Assembly: GCA_020850375.1 (NCBI GenBank)
Contig: JADZET010000047.1
Coordinates: 1-47,911, forward strand
Length of the DNA: 47,911 bases
Reading direction: 5' to 3'
Source: Phycisphaeraceae bacterium
GTDB taxonomy: Bacteria; Planctomycetota; Phycisphaerae; Phycisphaerales; Phycisphaeraceae
The position numbers were made by a program, and so were the translations under genes. Below, piece after piece: positions 1 to 8,028 of this stretch; the stretch's first letter is position 1; every line of letters starts with the position of its first letter. The notes beneath the pieces are model-generated. The model worked only from the letters and a program-made list of their open reading frames with translations, made no database searches and was not told the origin of the DNA.

Positions 1-53
1 TACATTGATCTTCGTGCGTGCCGACCCGCCCCTCGCACCCAGGAGCCCGCGCG

Positions 54-374
54 ATGATCCTGACCACCACCCCCGCCATCGAAGGCAAGCGCATCACCCG
101 CTACCTCGGCATCGTCACCGGCGAGGCCATCCTCGGCGCCAACCTCTTCAAGGACCTGTTCGCCTCCATCCGCGACGTCGTCGGCGGTCGCTCACAGACC
201 TACGAACGCGAGATGCAGAAGGCCCGCGACATCGCCCTCGAGGAACTCGAACAGCGTGCCCATGCCCTGGGCGCCAACGCCGTCCTCGGCGTCGACCTCG
301 ATTACGAAGTCCTCGGCCAGAAGAACGGCATGCTCATGGTCTCGGCCAGCGGCACCGCCGTCGTCGTTGAATGA
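54..374 (+). CDS. YbjQ/UPF0145 family protein
   Basis: A 106-residue protein, the usual length for the YbjQ/UPF0145 (heavy-metal-binding-domain) family. It opens with [12 protein letters not shown] and carries the family's [12 protein letters not shown] stretch near residues 19-30, the helix with [21 protein letters not shown] in the middle, and a closing hydrophobic strand ([14 protein letters not shown]). Members form pentameric rings; their substrate is not settled, so the metal-binding name is only a family label. The ATG at 54 is preferred over an in-frame ATG at 18 because AGGAG lies at 41-45 and homology begins here. It converges on the GH43 gene that ends 28 bp downstream. No signal peptide is visible, so it is probably cytoplasmic. 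Confidence 0.9.
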   Translation: MILTTTPAIEGKRITRYLGIVTGEAILGANLFKDLFASIRDVVGGRSQTYEREMQKARDIALEELEQRAHALGANAVLGVDLDYEVLGQKNGMLMVSASGTAVVVE

Positions 375-402
375 ATCTCTCGTTTCCCTGCCATTGACCG
401 CC

Positions 403-1491
403 TCACCGCCCCGGCCCCATCACGCTCCAGCTCTTCTTCCACACCAGCACCGGCCCCCCCTCCCGCCATTCCAGCGGCAGGAACACATTCTGCCCCACCC
501 CCACCCCCGTCCACTGGCTGTACCGATCCCCGACATACAGATAGATCACACCCTCCGGCCGTGCCACCGGTAGAACGAAGTCGTGCTGCGTGTTGAACGA
601 GTCCGCCGACTCCGGCTCCGTCGCCAGCAGCTTCAACTCCGACCACGGCCCGGCCAGCTCCGTCGCCGTGGCGTACATCGTCGCTGACGATTTCCACCCC
701 ACCAACTCCGAGCTGAACCAGTAATACACCCCGTCCTTCTTGAGGATGTGCGGCGCCTCGCGCGACGTGTGCTGCCGCAGCGGCCGGTCCGGCTTGCCGT
801 CGACATTGCGGAAACCCTCGTAAAGCTTCGCCTTCACCCCCAGGAAGTCCGGCCGAAGCTCAAAGAGCGCCATGCTGCGATCCAGATAGACCTTCCCCTC
901 GATCTCGTCATGCATCGCCGCCATCACGTACGCCCGATCCCCCTCCTGGTACACCGAAATATCCCCCACCGACCGCCCCGGCTCGGGGTACTCGATGTTG
1001 GCCAGGTGATACTCCCCGTCGATTCGATCCGCCACGGCATACGCGATCTTGTGATGCGACCACCCCCGCCCGTCCGCCTCGAAGATGCAGACATACTTCC
1101 CCGTCCCCGGCTGACGCACCAGGCTCGGCCGACCCGCCCACCAGATGTCGCCGAACTCCCCCGTCCGCTGGATAATCGTTCCTGCAAACCGCCACGCCGC
1201 CAGGTCCTCCGACGCGTAGAGATTGATCTGCCCCCGGTGCCCAGGCGCCGTGTCATACCCCACCCAGTAGAAGGTCTCGCCCTCCTGGATCATGTTGCCG
1301 CCGTTGCACAGGATCGGCCGGCCCTCGGTGTCGCTCCACAGCGTGTCGTTCTGAATCACACCTTCACTCGCCGCGAGGACGGCCCCCCAAAGGCTCACCG
1401 CCGCCGCGATACTCCACCACGCCGCGCTGCGGAACAAACCAACCCCAGCGCGGCCAAGGCATCTCTGGGTTTTCATCAGCCACTCACACAT
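403..1491 (-). CDS. Secreted GH43-like glycosidase (copy without PEP-CTERM)
   Basis: About 362 residues: an N-terminal signal segment (AAWWSIAAAVSLWGAVLAAS) then a five-bladed-propeller glycosidase of the GH43 type. Visible family signatures are the opening IQNDTLWSDTEGRPI and GGNMIQEGETFYWVGYDTAP, the RSVGDISVYQEGDRAYV blade, and SREAPHILKKDGVYYW, where the Glu of EAP is the likely general acid. The layout resembles exo-beta-1,3-galactanase or xylosidase-like GH43 members; the substrate cannot be read from sequence. It is a close paralogue of the next upstream gene (same strand, 65 bp away) but ends at WSVMGPGR, exactly where the paralogue continues into a PEP-CTERM tail. The start could be 1491 or the Met at 1476; neither has a strong Shine-Dalgarno sequence. 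Confidence 0.85.
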   Translation of the reverse strand: MCEWLMKTQRCLGRAGVGLFRSAAWWSIAAAVSLWGAVLAASEGVIQNDTLWSDTEGRPILCNGGNMIQEGETFYWVGYDTAPGHRGQINLYASEDLAAWRFAGTIIQRTGEFGDIWWAGRPSLVRQPGTGKYVCIFEADGRGWSHHKIAYAVADRIDGEYHLANIEYPEPGRSVGDISVYQEGDRAYVMAAMHDEIEGKVYLDRSMALFELRPDFLGVKAKLYEGFRNVDGKPDRPLRQHTSREAPHILKKDGVYYWFSSELVGWKSSATMYATATELAGPWSELKLLATEPESADSFNTQHDFVLPVARPEGVIYLYVGDRYSQWTGVGVGQNVFLPLEWREGGPVLVWKKSWSVMGPGR

Positions 1492-1556
1492 CACCGGCCC
1501 ACCCGCCAACTCTACCGAGTGGGCCGTCCCTGGCAAGATGCCCTGACCGCTCTTTC

Positions 1557-2687
1557 TCACCGCGCTCGCCGCCTCCGCCCCGCCAACGCCACGCCCCCGA
1601 GCACCATCGTCAGAACCCCCACCGGCTCGGGGATCAGCACGCTCCACGATTCCTCCCACACCAGCGTCGGCACGTCCCCGTCCCACTCCAGCGGCAGGAA
1701 GATATTTCTCCCCACCCCGATCCCCGTCCACTGGCTGTACCGATCCCCCACGTAGACATACGTCACGCCCTCCGGCCCCGCCACCGGGAACACGAAGTCA
1801 TGCTGCGTGTTGAACGAATCCAGCGAGAACGGGTCGGTCGCCAGCCGCTGCAGGCTCGACCACGGCCCGGCCAGATCCTCCGCCGTGGCGTACATCGTCG
1901 CCGACGAACTCCACCCCATCACCCCCGAACTGAACCAGTAGTAAAGCCCGTCCTTCTTGATGATCTGCGACGCCTCACGCGACGCGTGCTCGCGCGGCGG
2001 CCAGGCCGGCCCGCCGTTGACGTTGCTGAAACCCTCGTACACCTTCGACCCCACGCCGAGGAAGTCCGGCGTTAATTCATAGATGGCCAGGCTGCTGTTG
2101 AGGTACTTCGTGCCCAGGATGTCATTGTCCATCGTCGCCAGCAGGTACGCCCGGTCGCCCTCCTGGTAGACGGAGATGTCCCCCGCCGAGCGCGTCCCCT
2201 CGGGATACTCGACGTTGGCCCGGTGGTACGTCCCGCCGATGCTGTCCGACACGGCGTAGCCGATCTTGTGCCGCTCCCAGCCCGGCCCATCCGCCTCGAA
2301 GATGCAGACATACTGCCCCGTGTCCGACCGCCGCACCAGGCTCGGCCGGCCCGCCCACCAGATGTCCGAGAACTCCCCCGTGCGCTGGATGATCGGCCTG
2401 ACGAAGTCCCACGCCGCCAGGTCCTTCGACGCGTAAAGATTGATCTGCCCCGCGTGCCCCGGCGCGGTGTCATACCCGACCCAGTAGAAGGTGTCCCCCT
2501 CCTGGATCATGTTCCCGCCGTTGTTGTAGATCGGGTTCCCCGCCGTGTCGTACCAGACCGTGTTGTTCTGGATCACGCCCGCGCCGAGCGCGGGGGCGGG
2601 CACGCCGGCGGTCAGCGCAATGACCAACCACGCAGCGCCCTGAAAACCTCGAAGCAGGCAGTGGCGTCGATGGGGTGAAATACTCAT
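1557..2687 (-). CDS. Secreted GH43-like glycosidase with PEP-CTERM tail
   Basis: A 376-residue protein with signal segment (AAWLVIALTAGVPAPALGA), a GH43-like propeller matching its downstream neighbour blade for blade, and a C-terminal PEP-CTERM signal: Ile-Pro-Glu-Pro, a hydrophobic helix, then an Arg-rich end (GRRRRAR). PEP-CTERM proteins are processed by an exosortase and usually handed to an exopolysaccharide-rich envelope; no exosortase lies in this window. The putative acid residue is kept in SREASQIIKKDG. The ATG at 2687 is chosen because GTGAGAGATTG precedes it and the signal peptide then has normal length; earlier Met codons (2744, 2798) add an atypical charged leader. It probably forms a two-gene unit with the copy at 403-1491. 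Confidence 0.88.
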   Translation of the reverse strand: MSISPHRRHCLLRGFQGAAWLVIALTAGVPAPALGAGVIQNNTVWYDTAGNPIYNNGGNMIQEGDTFYWVGYDTAPGHAGQINLYASKDLAAWDFVRPIIQRTGEFSDIWWAGRPSLVRRSDTGQYVCIFEADGPGWERHKIGYAVSDSIGGTYHRANVEYPEGTRSAGDISVYQEGDRAYLLATMDNDILGTKYLNSSLAIYELTPDFLGVGSKVYEGFSNVNGGPAWPPREHASREASQIIKKDGLYYWFSSGVMGWSSSATMYATAEDLAGPWSSLQRLATDPFSLDSFNTQHDFVFPVAGPEGVTYVYVGDRYSQWTGIGVGRNIFLPLEWDGDVPTLVWEESWSVLIPEPVGVLTMVLGGVALAGRRRRAR

Positions 2688-2831
2688 CAATCTCTCACAA
2701 ATTGCCGGCCCAGTCGTCGCGAGTCTACCGCGCGATCGGCACATGGCAAGACATTTTAGTCTGATTTCAGAGATGAATGCCGTTGTCGCGCCTGCCAATG
2801 ACAGGAATTTGCTCGAATCCGACCCCGCTCT

Positions 2832-3275
2832 TCAACCGTCACCCGGCCGCGACGCCGGTGTCGATCGGGCCGAAGGGGCGACCTCATAGAGATGCCACCG
2901 CGTCCGCCGCCCGACGTGCTCGCGCCAGCCCTCGCCCTGGAGCCGCCACCCCGTCGTCGGGCCGGGATCCTCCACCACCGCTCGCTGCTCGACCACGAAC
3001 CCGCCCGGCGGGAACGCGCGCCGCACGCTCAGCCCGCTCTCATCGCTGGTGATAACAAAGACCCGCCGCCCCGCCGCGACCGCCTCACGCGCCAGCTCAT
3101 GCCGCGCCTCAGCCATCCGCACCGGCGTCGTCTCCGCCGACAGCCGCTCGAGCGCCTCGACGCGTGCTCGCGTCAGCCCGTTCATCCCCGTGACGCTCAG
3201 CACCAGGCTCATCGCGTGGCTGTTGGGGCTGTTGGTCATCTCCAGCACCGACCCCGACAGCGACAGCACCACCAC
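2832..3275 (-). CDS. Possible truncated membrane protein (C-terminal fragment)
   Basis: The minus frame reads about 147 residues from a GTG at 3275: a short hydrophobic segment (VVVLSLSGSVLEM), then GMNGLTRARVEALERL, VFVITSDESGLSVRRAF and WREHVGRRTRWHLYEV. This looks like the soluble C-terminal tail that follows the last membrane helix of a large envelope glycosyltransferase, not a whole protein. In the same frame a stop codon lies just upstream (near 3315) after an Ala/Gly-rich stretch, and beyond it is a G-rich tract. No good ribosome-binding site is seen. It may be the relic of a larger gene whose 5' part was lost. The opposite-strand frame is Pro/Arg-rich and looks like a shadow. No function can be assigned. 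Confidence 0.45.
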   Translation of the reverse strand: MVVLSLSGSVLEMTNSPNSHAMSLVLSVTGMNGLTRARVEALERLSAETTPVRMAEARHELAREAVAAGRRVFVITSDESGLSVRRAFPPGGFVVEQRAVVEDPGPTTGWRLQGEGWREHVGRRTRWHLYEVAPSARSTPASRPGDG

Positions 3276-3371
3276 CCCCGCCAGCGCCGCCGCCGGCCCC
3301 CGCGAACCCCCGCATCAAGAGGTAGCTCACGCACGGCCGCCTCCTCGCCGACGTGCGGCCGGCAACCATCA

Positions 3372-3403
3372 GGCGGTAGGGCGGTAGGGCGGTGGGGGGG
3401 GGG
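3372..3403 (+). repeat. G-rich tract with quadruplex potential
   Basis: Two copies of GGCGGTAGG-type units run into a ten-G homopolymer on the plus strand, giving at least four G-runs within 32 nt. It lies between the truncated minus-strand gene and the GT-C gene. It could fold as a G-quadruplex or be a slippage-prone or assembly-fragile site. Confidence 0.6.
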
Positions 3404-3570
3404 TGTCCGGAGCGTCCATGGCGTTGGCCGCCATTATGACACCGCCCCCGACGCGGGGAAGCTCAAATAGCTACGCAAGTAATCCGCACGTCCACAATCC
3501 GATGCGTTTTGACCATACCTGCGACCAAAGGGGCTGGGACGGTCTCGCTCCCAGGGGTATGCTGAGCGGC

Positions 3571-5661
3571 ATGACCCCGCCCGCCCCCTCGTCGCCCCCC
3601 CGGACTCCCCGGCCCCCCCGGACCAGGCCATGGTGGCCGCCCCTCGCCGCCGCGCTCCTGCTGGCGATCTACGCCGCCCTGGCCATCTCGAGCATGGCCC
3701 GCAAGGGCAACGCCTTCGACGAGATGTCCCACCTCACCGCCGGCGTCAGCTACCTATTAACCGGCGACCACCGCCTCAACCCCGAGCAGGGCACGCTCCC
3801 CCAGCGCTGGGCCGCATTGCCCGTCTACCTCGGCCCCTTCCAGTTCCCCAGCCTCGACCAGCCCTGGTGGCGCATCTCCAACGAGTGGGCCCTGGGCCAG
3901 CAGTTCTTCTTCGAGCTGGGCAACGACGTGCAATCGATGCTCTTCCGCGCCCGCCTCATGATCGTCCTGCTCGGCGTCGCCCTGGGGTTGCTGGTTTATG
4001 GCTGGTCGAGCCGCCTCTTCGGCCCCATCGGCGGCCTGCTCTCCCTGGCGGTCTACTGCCTAAGCCCCACCATCCTCGCCCACACCCAGCTCGTCACCTC
4101 CGACGCCGCCGCCGCCTTGGCCATGACCGCCGCCGTCGGCGCCTTCTGGCTCATGCTCCATCGCATCACCCTGCCCACCGTCGCCCTGAGCTGTCTCGCC
4201 ACCGCCGCGCTCTTCCTCTGCAAGGCCTCCTCCGTCACCTTCATCGGCATGGCCCTCCTGCTCGCCGCCATCCGCCTCTTCGCCGGCGGCCCGCTGATGT
4301 GCGGCCCGTTGCGCCCCACGCGCCCGATCGCCTCCCGTGAGTCGGGCGCCCTGGTCCTGGGCCTGCTCGGGCTGACCCACGTCCTGGCCCTCGTCCTGAC
4401 CATCTGGGCCGTCTTCGGCTTCCGCTACGAGGCCATGCGCCACCCCACCGCCGACGACCAGCTCTTCGCCTCCTGGGAGGACCTGCTCTCCACCCCCCCC
4501 CCCGCGATCCGCGCCGTCGCCACGATGCGCCAGTGGCACGTCCTGCCCGAGGCCTACCTCTGGGGCCTGGCCTATCACAGCCGCACCACGCACCAATCCC
4601 GCGCCGCCTTCCTCAACGGTGAGTATGCCTACGACGGATGGTGGTCCTTCTTCCCTTACTGCCTGCTGGTCAAGACACCCCTGCCCACGCTCGCCCTGCT
4701 GGCCCTGGCCGCCAGCGGCGCCGTGATCCTGCACGCACGCCGTCCCGACCTCGTCGGCCGACGATTCGCCACCCTCGGCCCCGCCCTCTACCGCACCGCC
4801 CCCCTCTGGGTCCTATTGCTCGTCTTCTGGACCGCCGTCCTGACCGCCCGCCTGAACATCGGCCACCGTCACCTCCTGCCGACCTACCCCGCCATGTTCA
4901 TCCTCGCCGGCGCCGCCGTCTCCTGGTCCCGCCTCATCCGCCGAGGGTCCATCCCTCTGTTGGCCGCCCCGCTGTTCCTGCTCGCTGCCGAGTCGCTCGT
5001 CGTCTGGCCCGACTACCTCGCCTACTTCAACCCCCTCGCCGGCGGCCCCTCCAATGGCTACCGTCATCTCGTCGACAGCTCCCTCGACTGGGGCCAGGAC
5101 CTGCCCGCCCTCAGACGCTACCTCGACGCCCATCACCCCAAGACCGAATCCTCCCCCCCCGTCTACCTCCTCTACTTCGGCAGCGGCGATCCCAGCTACT
5201 ACGGCATCGACGCCCAGCTCCTGCCCGGCGCCTGGGGCCCCGCCGCCCAGCCCCCGGCGAACCCCTCCGAGCTGACCGCCGGCCTCTACTGCATCAGCGC
5301 CACCGAGCTTCAGGCCGTCTACGCCCGCAACCCCGGCCCCTGGTGCCGACCCTACGAGGCCGAGTACCAGTACTACCGCTCGCTCTGGCAACGCTCGCTC
5401 GCCACCGGCGCCCCATCACCCTCCGACCTCGCCCCTGACCAACGTCAGGCCGCGCTGCTGATCTGGCAGAAATTGCGCGCCACCCGCCTGTGCGCCTACC
5501 TCCGTCAGCACCGCCAGCGCCCCGACGCCCAGGTCGGCCACTCCATCCTTCTCTACAACCTCACCGAGCAAGAGATCCGCGACGCCCTCGACGGCCCCGC
5601 GCCCGAGCCGCTGCCCGACGCGCCCCGGATCAAGGGCATGACGCGCCCAAGCCGTCCATGA
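3571..5661 (+). CDS. GT-C (GT39/PMT-like) glycosyltransferase
   Basis: About 696 residues with roughly ten hydrophobic helices. After the first helix comes the acidic first-loop motif KGNAFDEMSHLTAG followed by GDHRLNPEQGTLPQRW, matching the catalytic-loop pattern of PMT/GT39 enzymes that use polyprenyl-phosphate sugars (Asp-Glu, then Asn-Pro-Glu). A later loop has ARLNIGHRHLLPTYPA, also typical. A soluble tail of about 150 residues follows. It probably transfers a lipid-linked sugar to a protein or glycan outside the membrane; acceptor unknown. An ORF extends upstream to 3403, but its leader has no protein character. Starts at 3559 or 3571 are both possible. The gene ends 15 bp from the convergent TMTC-like gene. 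Confidence 0.82.
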   Translation: MTPPAPSSPPRTPRPPRTRPWWPPLAAALLLAIYAALAISSMARKGNAFDEMSHLTAGVSYLLTGDHRLNPEQGTLPQRWAALPVYLGPFQFPSLDQPWWRISNEWALGQQFFFELGNDVQSMLFRARLMIVLLGVALGLLVYGWSSRLFGPIGGLLSLAVYCLSPTILAHTQLVTSDAAAALAMTAAVGAFWLMLHRITLPTVALSCLATAALFLCKASSVTFIGMALLLAAIRLFAGGPLMCGPLRPTRPIASRESGALVLGLLGLTHVLALVLTIWAVFGFRYEAMRHPTADDQLFASWEDLLSTPPPAIRAVATMRQWHVLPEAYLWGLAYHSRTTHQSRAAFLNGEYAYDGWWSFFPYCLLVKTPLPTLALLALAASGAVILHARRPDLVGRRFATLGPALYRTAPLWVLLLVFWTAVLTARLNIGHRHLLPTYPAMFILAGAAVSWSRLIRRGSIPLLAAPLFLLAAESLVVWPDYLAYFNPLAGGPSNGYRHLVDSSLDWGQDLPALRRYLDAHHPKTESSPPVYLLYFGSGDPSYYGIDAQLLPGAWGPAAQPPANPSELTAGLYCISATELQAVYARNPGPWCRPYEAEYQYYRSLWQRSLATGAPSPSDLAPDQRQAALLIWQKLRATRLCAYLRQHRQRPDAQVGHSILLYNLTEQEIRDALDGPAPEPLPDAPRIKGMTRPSRP

Positions 5662-5676
5662 GCCGACGGCCCCGCC

Positions 5677-7836
5677 TCACCGTCCTCGCGTCTGCAGCTC
5701 GCGCAGCAGCATGCCCGCGTTCGCCGCGATCTGCCCGCGCCGCTGCCCGTTGGCCAGCATCATCGCCTCCTGCGCGTTGGCCATCGCATCGTCCCGTCGG
5801 CCGACCTCGGCCTGCGCCCGGGCCAGCTCGTAGAGAACCTCCGCGTCCTTGGGTGTCAGATCCCGCGCCCGCAGCAACTGCCTGAGCCCCTGCTTGAGCC
5901 GCCCCGCCGCCATCAGCTGCCGTCCCAGGACCACGCGCAGCCCCGCGCTCGTCGGCGCCGCCTCCACCGCGTTGAGCAACGGACCGATGGCCTCGACGCC
6001 GCGACCGTACTGGATCAGCGTGTCGGCGAGATCGACCTGCAGCTCCACGTCGTGCGGCAGGATGCGCGCCGCGGTCTTGAGCGACGCGATCGCCGCGTCC
6101 GACTGCCCCAGCATGAACTGGGCCTGCGCCAGGTACCGGTGGATCTCCGACCGCAGCGGCGCCGCCTCCGCCGCCGCATCGAGCGACGCCTTGGCCTCCC
6201 GCGGCCGGCCCGCCGCCAGCAGCACCACCCCCTCGGTCCATTGGACCATGCGGGGGTCGCGCGCCGTCCGCATCGCCAGCCTCGCCTCGCGGAGCGCCCC
6301 CTCGATGTCACCCCGCCTCACCAGGTACGCCGAGAGGTTCGCGTGCGTCATCCCGTCCGCCTGCCCCCGCTCGACCATCGCCCGCAGGTACGCCTCCGCC
6401 TCCTCGTCCCGGTCCAGCGACGCCAGCAGCGACGCGTAGCGGTTCCGCCACTCCGTCAGGTCCGGCCGCAGCGCCACCGCCGCCCCCATCTCCGACAGCG
6501 CCCGCTCCGTCTCCCCGCCGTTCATCCACACCGCCGACAGGTTCACGTGCGCCAGCCAACTGCTGGGGTTCTTGACCAGCGCGTCCTCCCACAGCGTCTG
6601 CTCGTCCCTGAACGTCATCGCGTGCCGCCATGTCAACGCCCCGAGCAGCACCAGCACCGGCAGCGCCGCCGCCACCCCCGCCGACGCCCCCCTCCACCGA
6701 TCCCACCCCCGCACCCACAGCACCGCCAGCAGCGTCAACGGCCCGATGCTCGCCAGGTACTGGTAATGGTCCGCCACGAACGAGAACCTGAACGGGTACA
6801 CGTCCACAAACCCCAGCGCCGGGAACAGCGTCCCGATGAAGAACAGCGCCGCCGCCGCCGGCCCGCGCCCGATCCGCCGCCTCCACACCCACAACCCCAC
6901 CACCACCGCCGCTACGCACACCGGGTACGTCCATGCCGACCACGACCCGACGTCCAGCGTCCACCGCGGGTAATGGATCGTCAGCCCCGCCGGCCAGATC
7001 AGCGTGCCCAGGTAGAAGCACACCGCCCGCCCCGCGATCAGCACCCGCTGCGCCGGCGTGAAACCGAACTCCTCCGGGAACAGCGCCGTCCCGATCTGGT
7101 GCCGCTCCAGCCACGCCGTGGTCGCGCCCAGTCCCGCGCCGACGACGAAGAACGGCAGCAGGGGGGTGACATCGCGCCAAGTCAGTCGCCCCCGCTTCCA
7201 CCAGATCACCAGCAGCACCGCCGCCGGCAGCGACGCCGTGATCGTCTTGCACAAGAGCCCCGCCACGAACAGCCCCGCCGCCGCCGCGTACCACCGCCCC
7301 GCCTCGCCCCGCCGCTCATCGACCGCCCGCCGCGCCTCGTCGAAACGCCAGCAGCAGATCGCCGCCGACAGGTAGAACACCCCCGACAGCACGTTCTTGA
7401 GCTCGCTGACGAACGCCGCGCTCTCGACGTGCACCGGGTGCAACGCGAACACCGCCGCCGCCAGCAGCGCCGCCCGACGGTCGAGCTCCAGCAGCACCAG
7501 CAGCCGCCACAGCAGCACCGCCGCCCCCGCGTGCAGCAGCACGTTCACCACGTGATACCCCATCGGGTTGAACCCCCACAGCTGATACTCCAGCCACCAC
7601 AGCGTGTGCGTGATCGGGTAGTACTGCGGCGTCCACGCCGGGCTGAACCAGATCTTCGCCAGCGAGTCCCACGACCGCGTCAGCGTGGGGCTGATGGTGA
7701 TGTGCATCGCGTCGTCGTAGACAAAACCCGCCACGTAGGCCGGCCCGTAGGCGGCCAGCGTGATCACGGCGATCGCCGCGGCGCCGACCCAGCCGGGCCG
7801 GCGCCATATCTCGGCCAGACGTTGGACGATGGTCAT
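5677..7836 (-). CDS. TMTC-like membrane protein with TPR domain
   Basis: 719 residues. The N-terminal ~400 form a polytopic GT-C-like membrane domain whose first loop has FVYDDAMHI (Asp41-Asp42) and later PQYYPITHTLWWLEYQLWG and FALHPVHVESAAFVSELKN, the signature of the TMTC/DUF1736-type family (O-mannosyltransferase-like in animals). Residues ~425-715 are about eight TPR units, for example a block ending ALSEMGAAVALRPDL and another AKASLDAAAEAAPLRSE. Bacterial members are thought to act on envelope glycoconjugates; specific activity unproven. The start at 7836 has GAGGAGAGC upstream. It is convergent with the GT39-like gene and divergent from the membrane protein at 8029, so three large membrane proteins sit together. 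Confidence 0.87.
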   Translation of the reverse strand: MTIVQRLAEIWRRPGWVGAAAIAVITLAAYGPAYVAGFVYDDAMHITISPTLTRSWDSLAKIWFSPAWTPQYYPITHTLWWLEYQLWGFNPMGYHVVNVLLHAGAAVLLWRLLVLLELDRRAALLAAAVFALHPVHVESAAFVSELKNVLSGVFYLSAAICCWRFDEARRAVDERRGEAGRWYAAAAGLFVAGLLCKTITASLPAAVLLVIWWKRGRLTWRDVTPLLPFFVVGAGLGATTAWLERHQIGTALFPEEFGFTPAQRVLIAGRAVCFYLGTLIWPAGLTIHYPRWTLDVGSWSAWTYPVCVAAVVVGLWVWRRRIGRGPAAAALFFIGTLFPALGFVDVYPFRFSFVADHYQYLASIGPLTLLAVLWVRGWDRWRGASAGVAAALPVLVLLGALTWRHAMTFRDEQTLWEDALVKNPSSWLAHVNLSAVWMNGGETERALSEMGAAVALRPDLTEWRNRYASLLASLDRDEEAEAYLRAMVERGQADGMTHANLSAYLVRRGDIEGALREARLAMRTARDPRMVQWTEGVVLLAAGRPREAKASLDAAAEAAPLRSEIHRYLAQAQFMLGQSDAAIASLKTAARILPHDVELQVDLADTLIQYGRGVEAIGPLLNAVEAAPTSAGLRVVLGRQLMAAGRLKQGLRQLLRARDLTPKDAEVLYELARAQAEVGRRDDAMANAQEAMMLANGQRRGQIAANAGMLLRELQTRGR

Positions 7837-7924
7837 GCTGCCCGCTCTCCTCGAACAAGGCGACCGCGACCCGAACCCGGCGGCAATCAGTCAAGAGGTG
7901 AGTGCTACAAGGTGATAAATAGTC

Positions 7925-7930
7925 TACAAT
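7925..7930 (+). promoter_or_regulatory. Possible -10 box (TACAAT)
   Basis: TACAAT lies in a short AT-rich stretch of the divergent region 7837-8028, about 100 bp before the membrane-protein start. No good -35 is present at 16-18 bp, so this is a weak candidate. Confidence 0.25.
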
Positions 7931-8028
7931 AGGTCAGCATCGGTTCAAGGGCGAACACCCCGCCGCGCCGCCGTGTCATCTTGCTCCCGCCGGCCGGAGC
8001 CCCTCGCCTGATCGGACCAAGGACGCTT

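Noticed and set aside
18..53. In-frame ATG upstream of the YbjQ-like start
   Set aside because: The ATG at 54 has AGGAG and is where family similarity begins.
6052..7932. Long plus-strand ORF opposite the TMTC-like gene
   Set aside because: Arg/Pro/His/Gln-rich composition typical of an antisense shadow in GC-rich DNA; the minus frame has clear domains.
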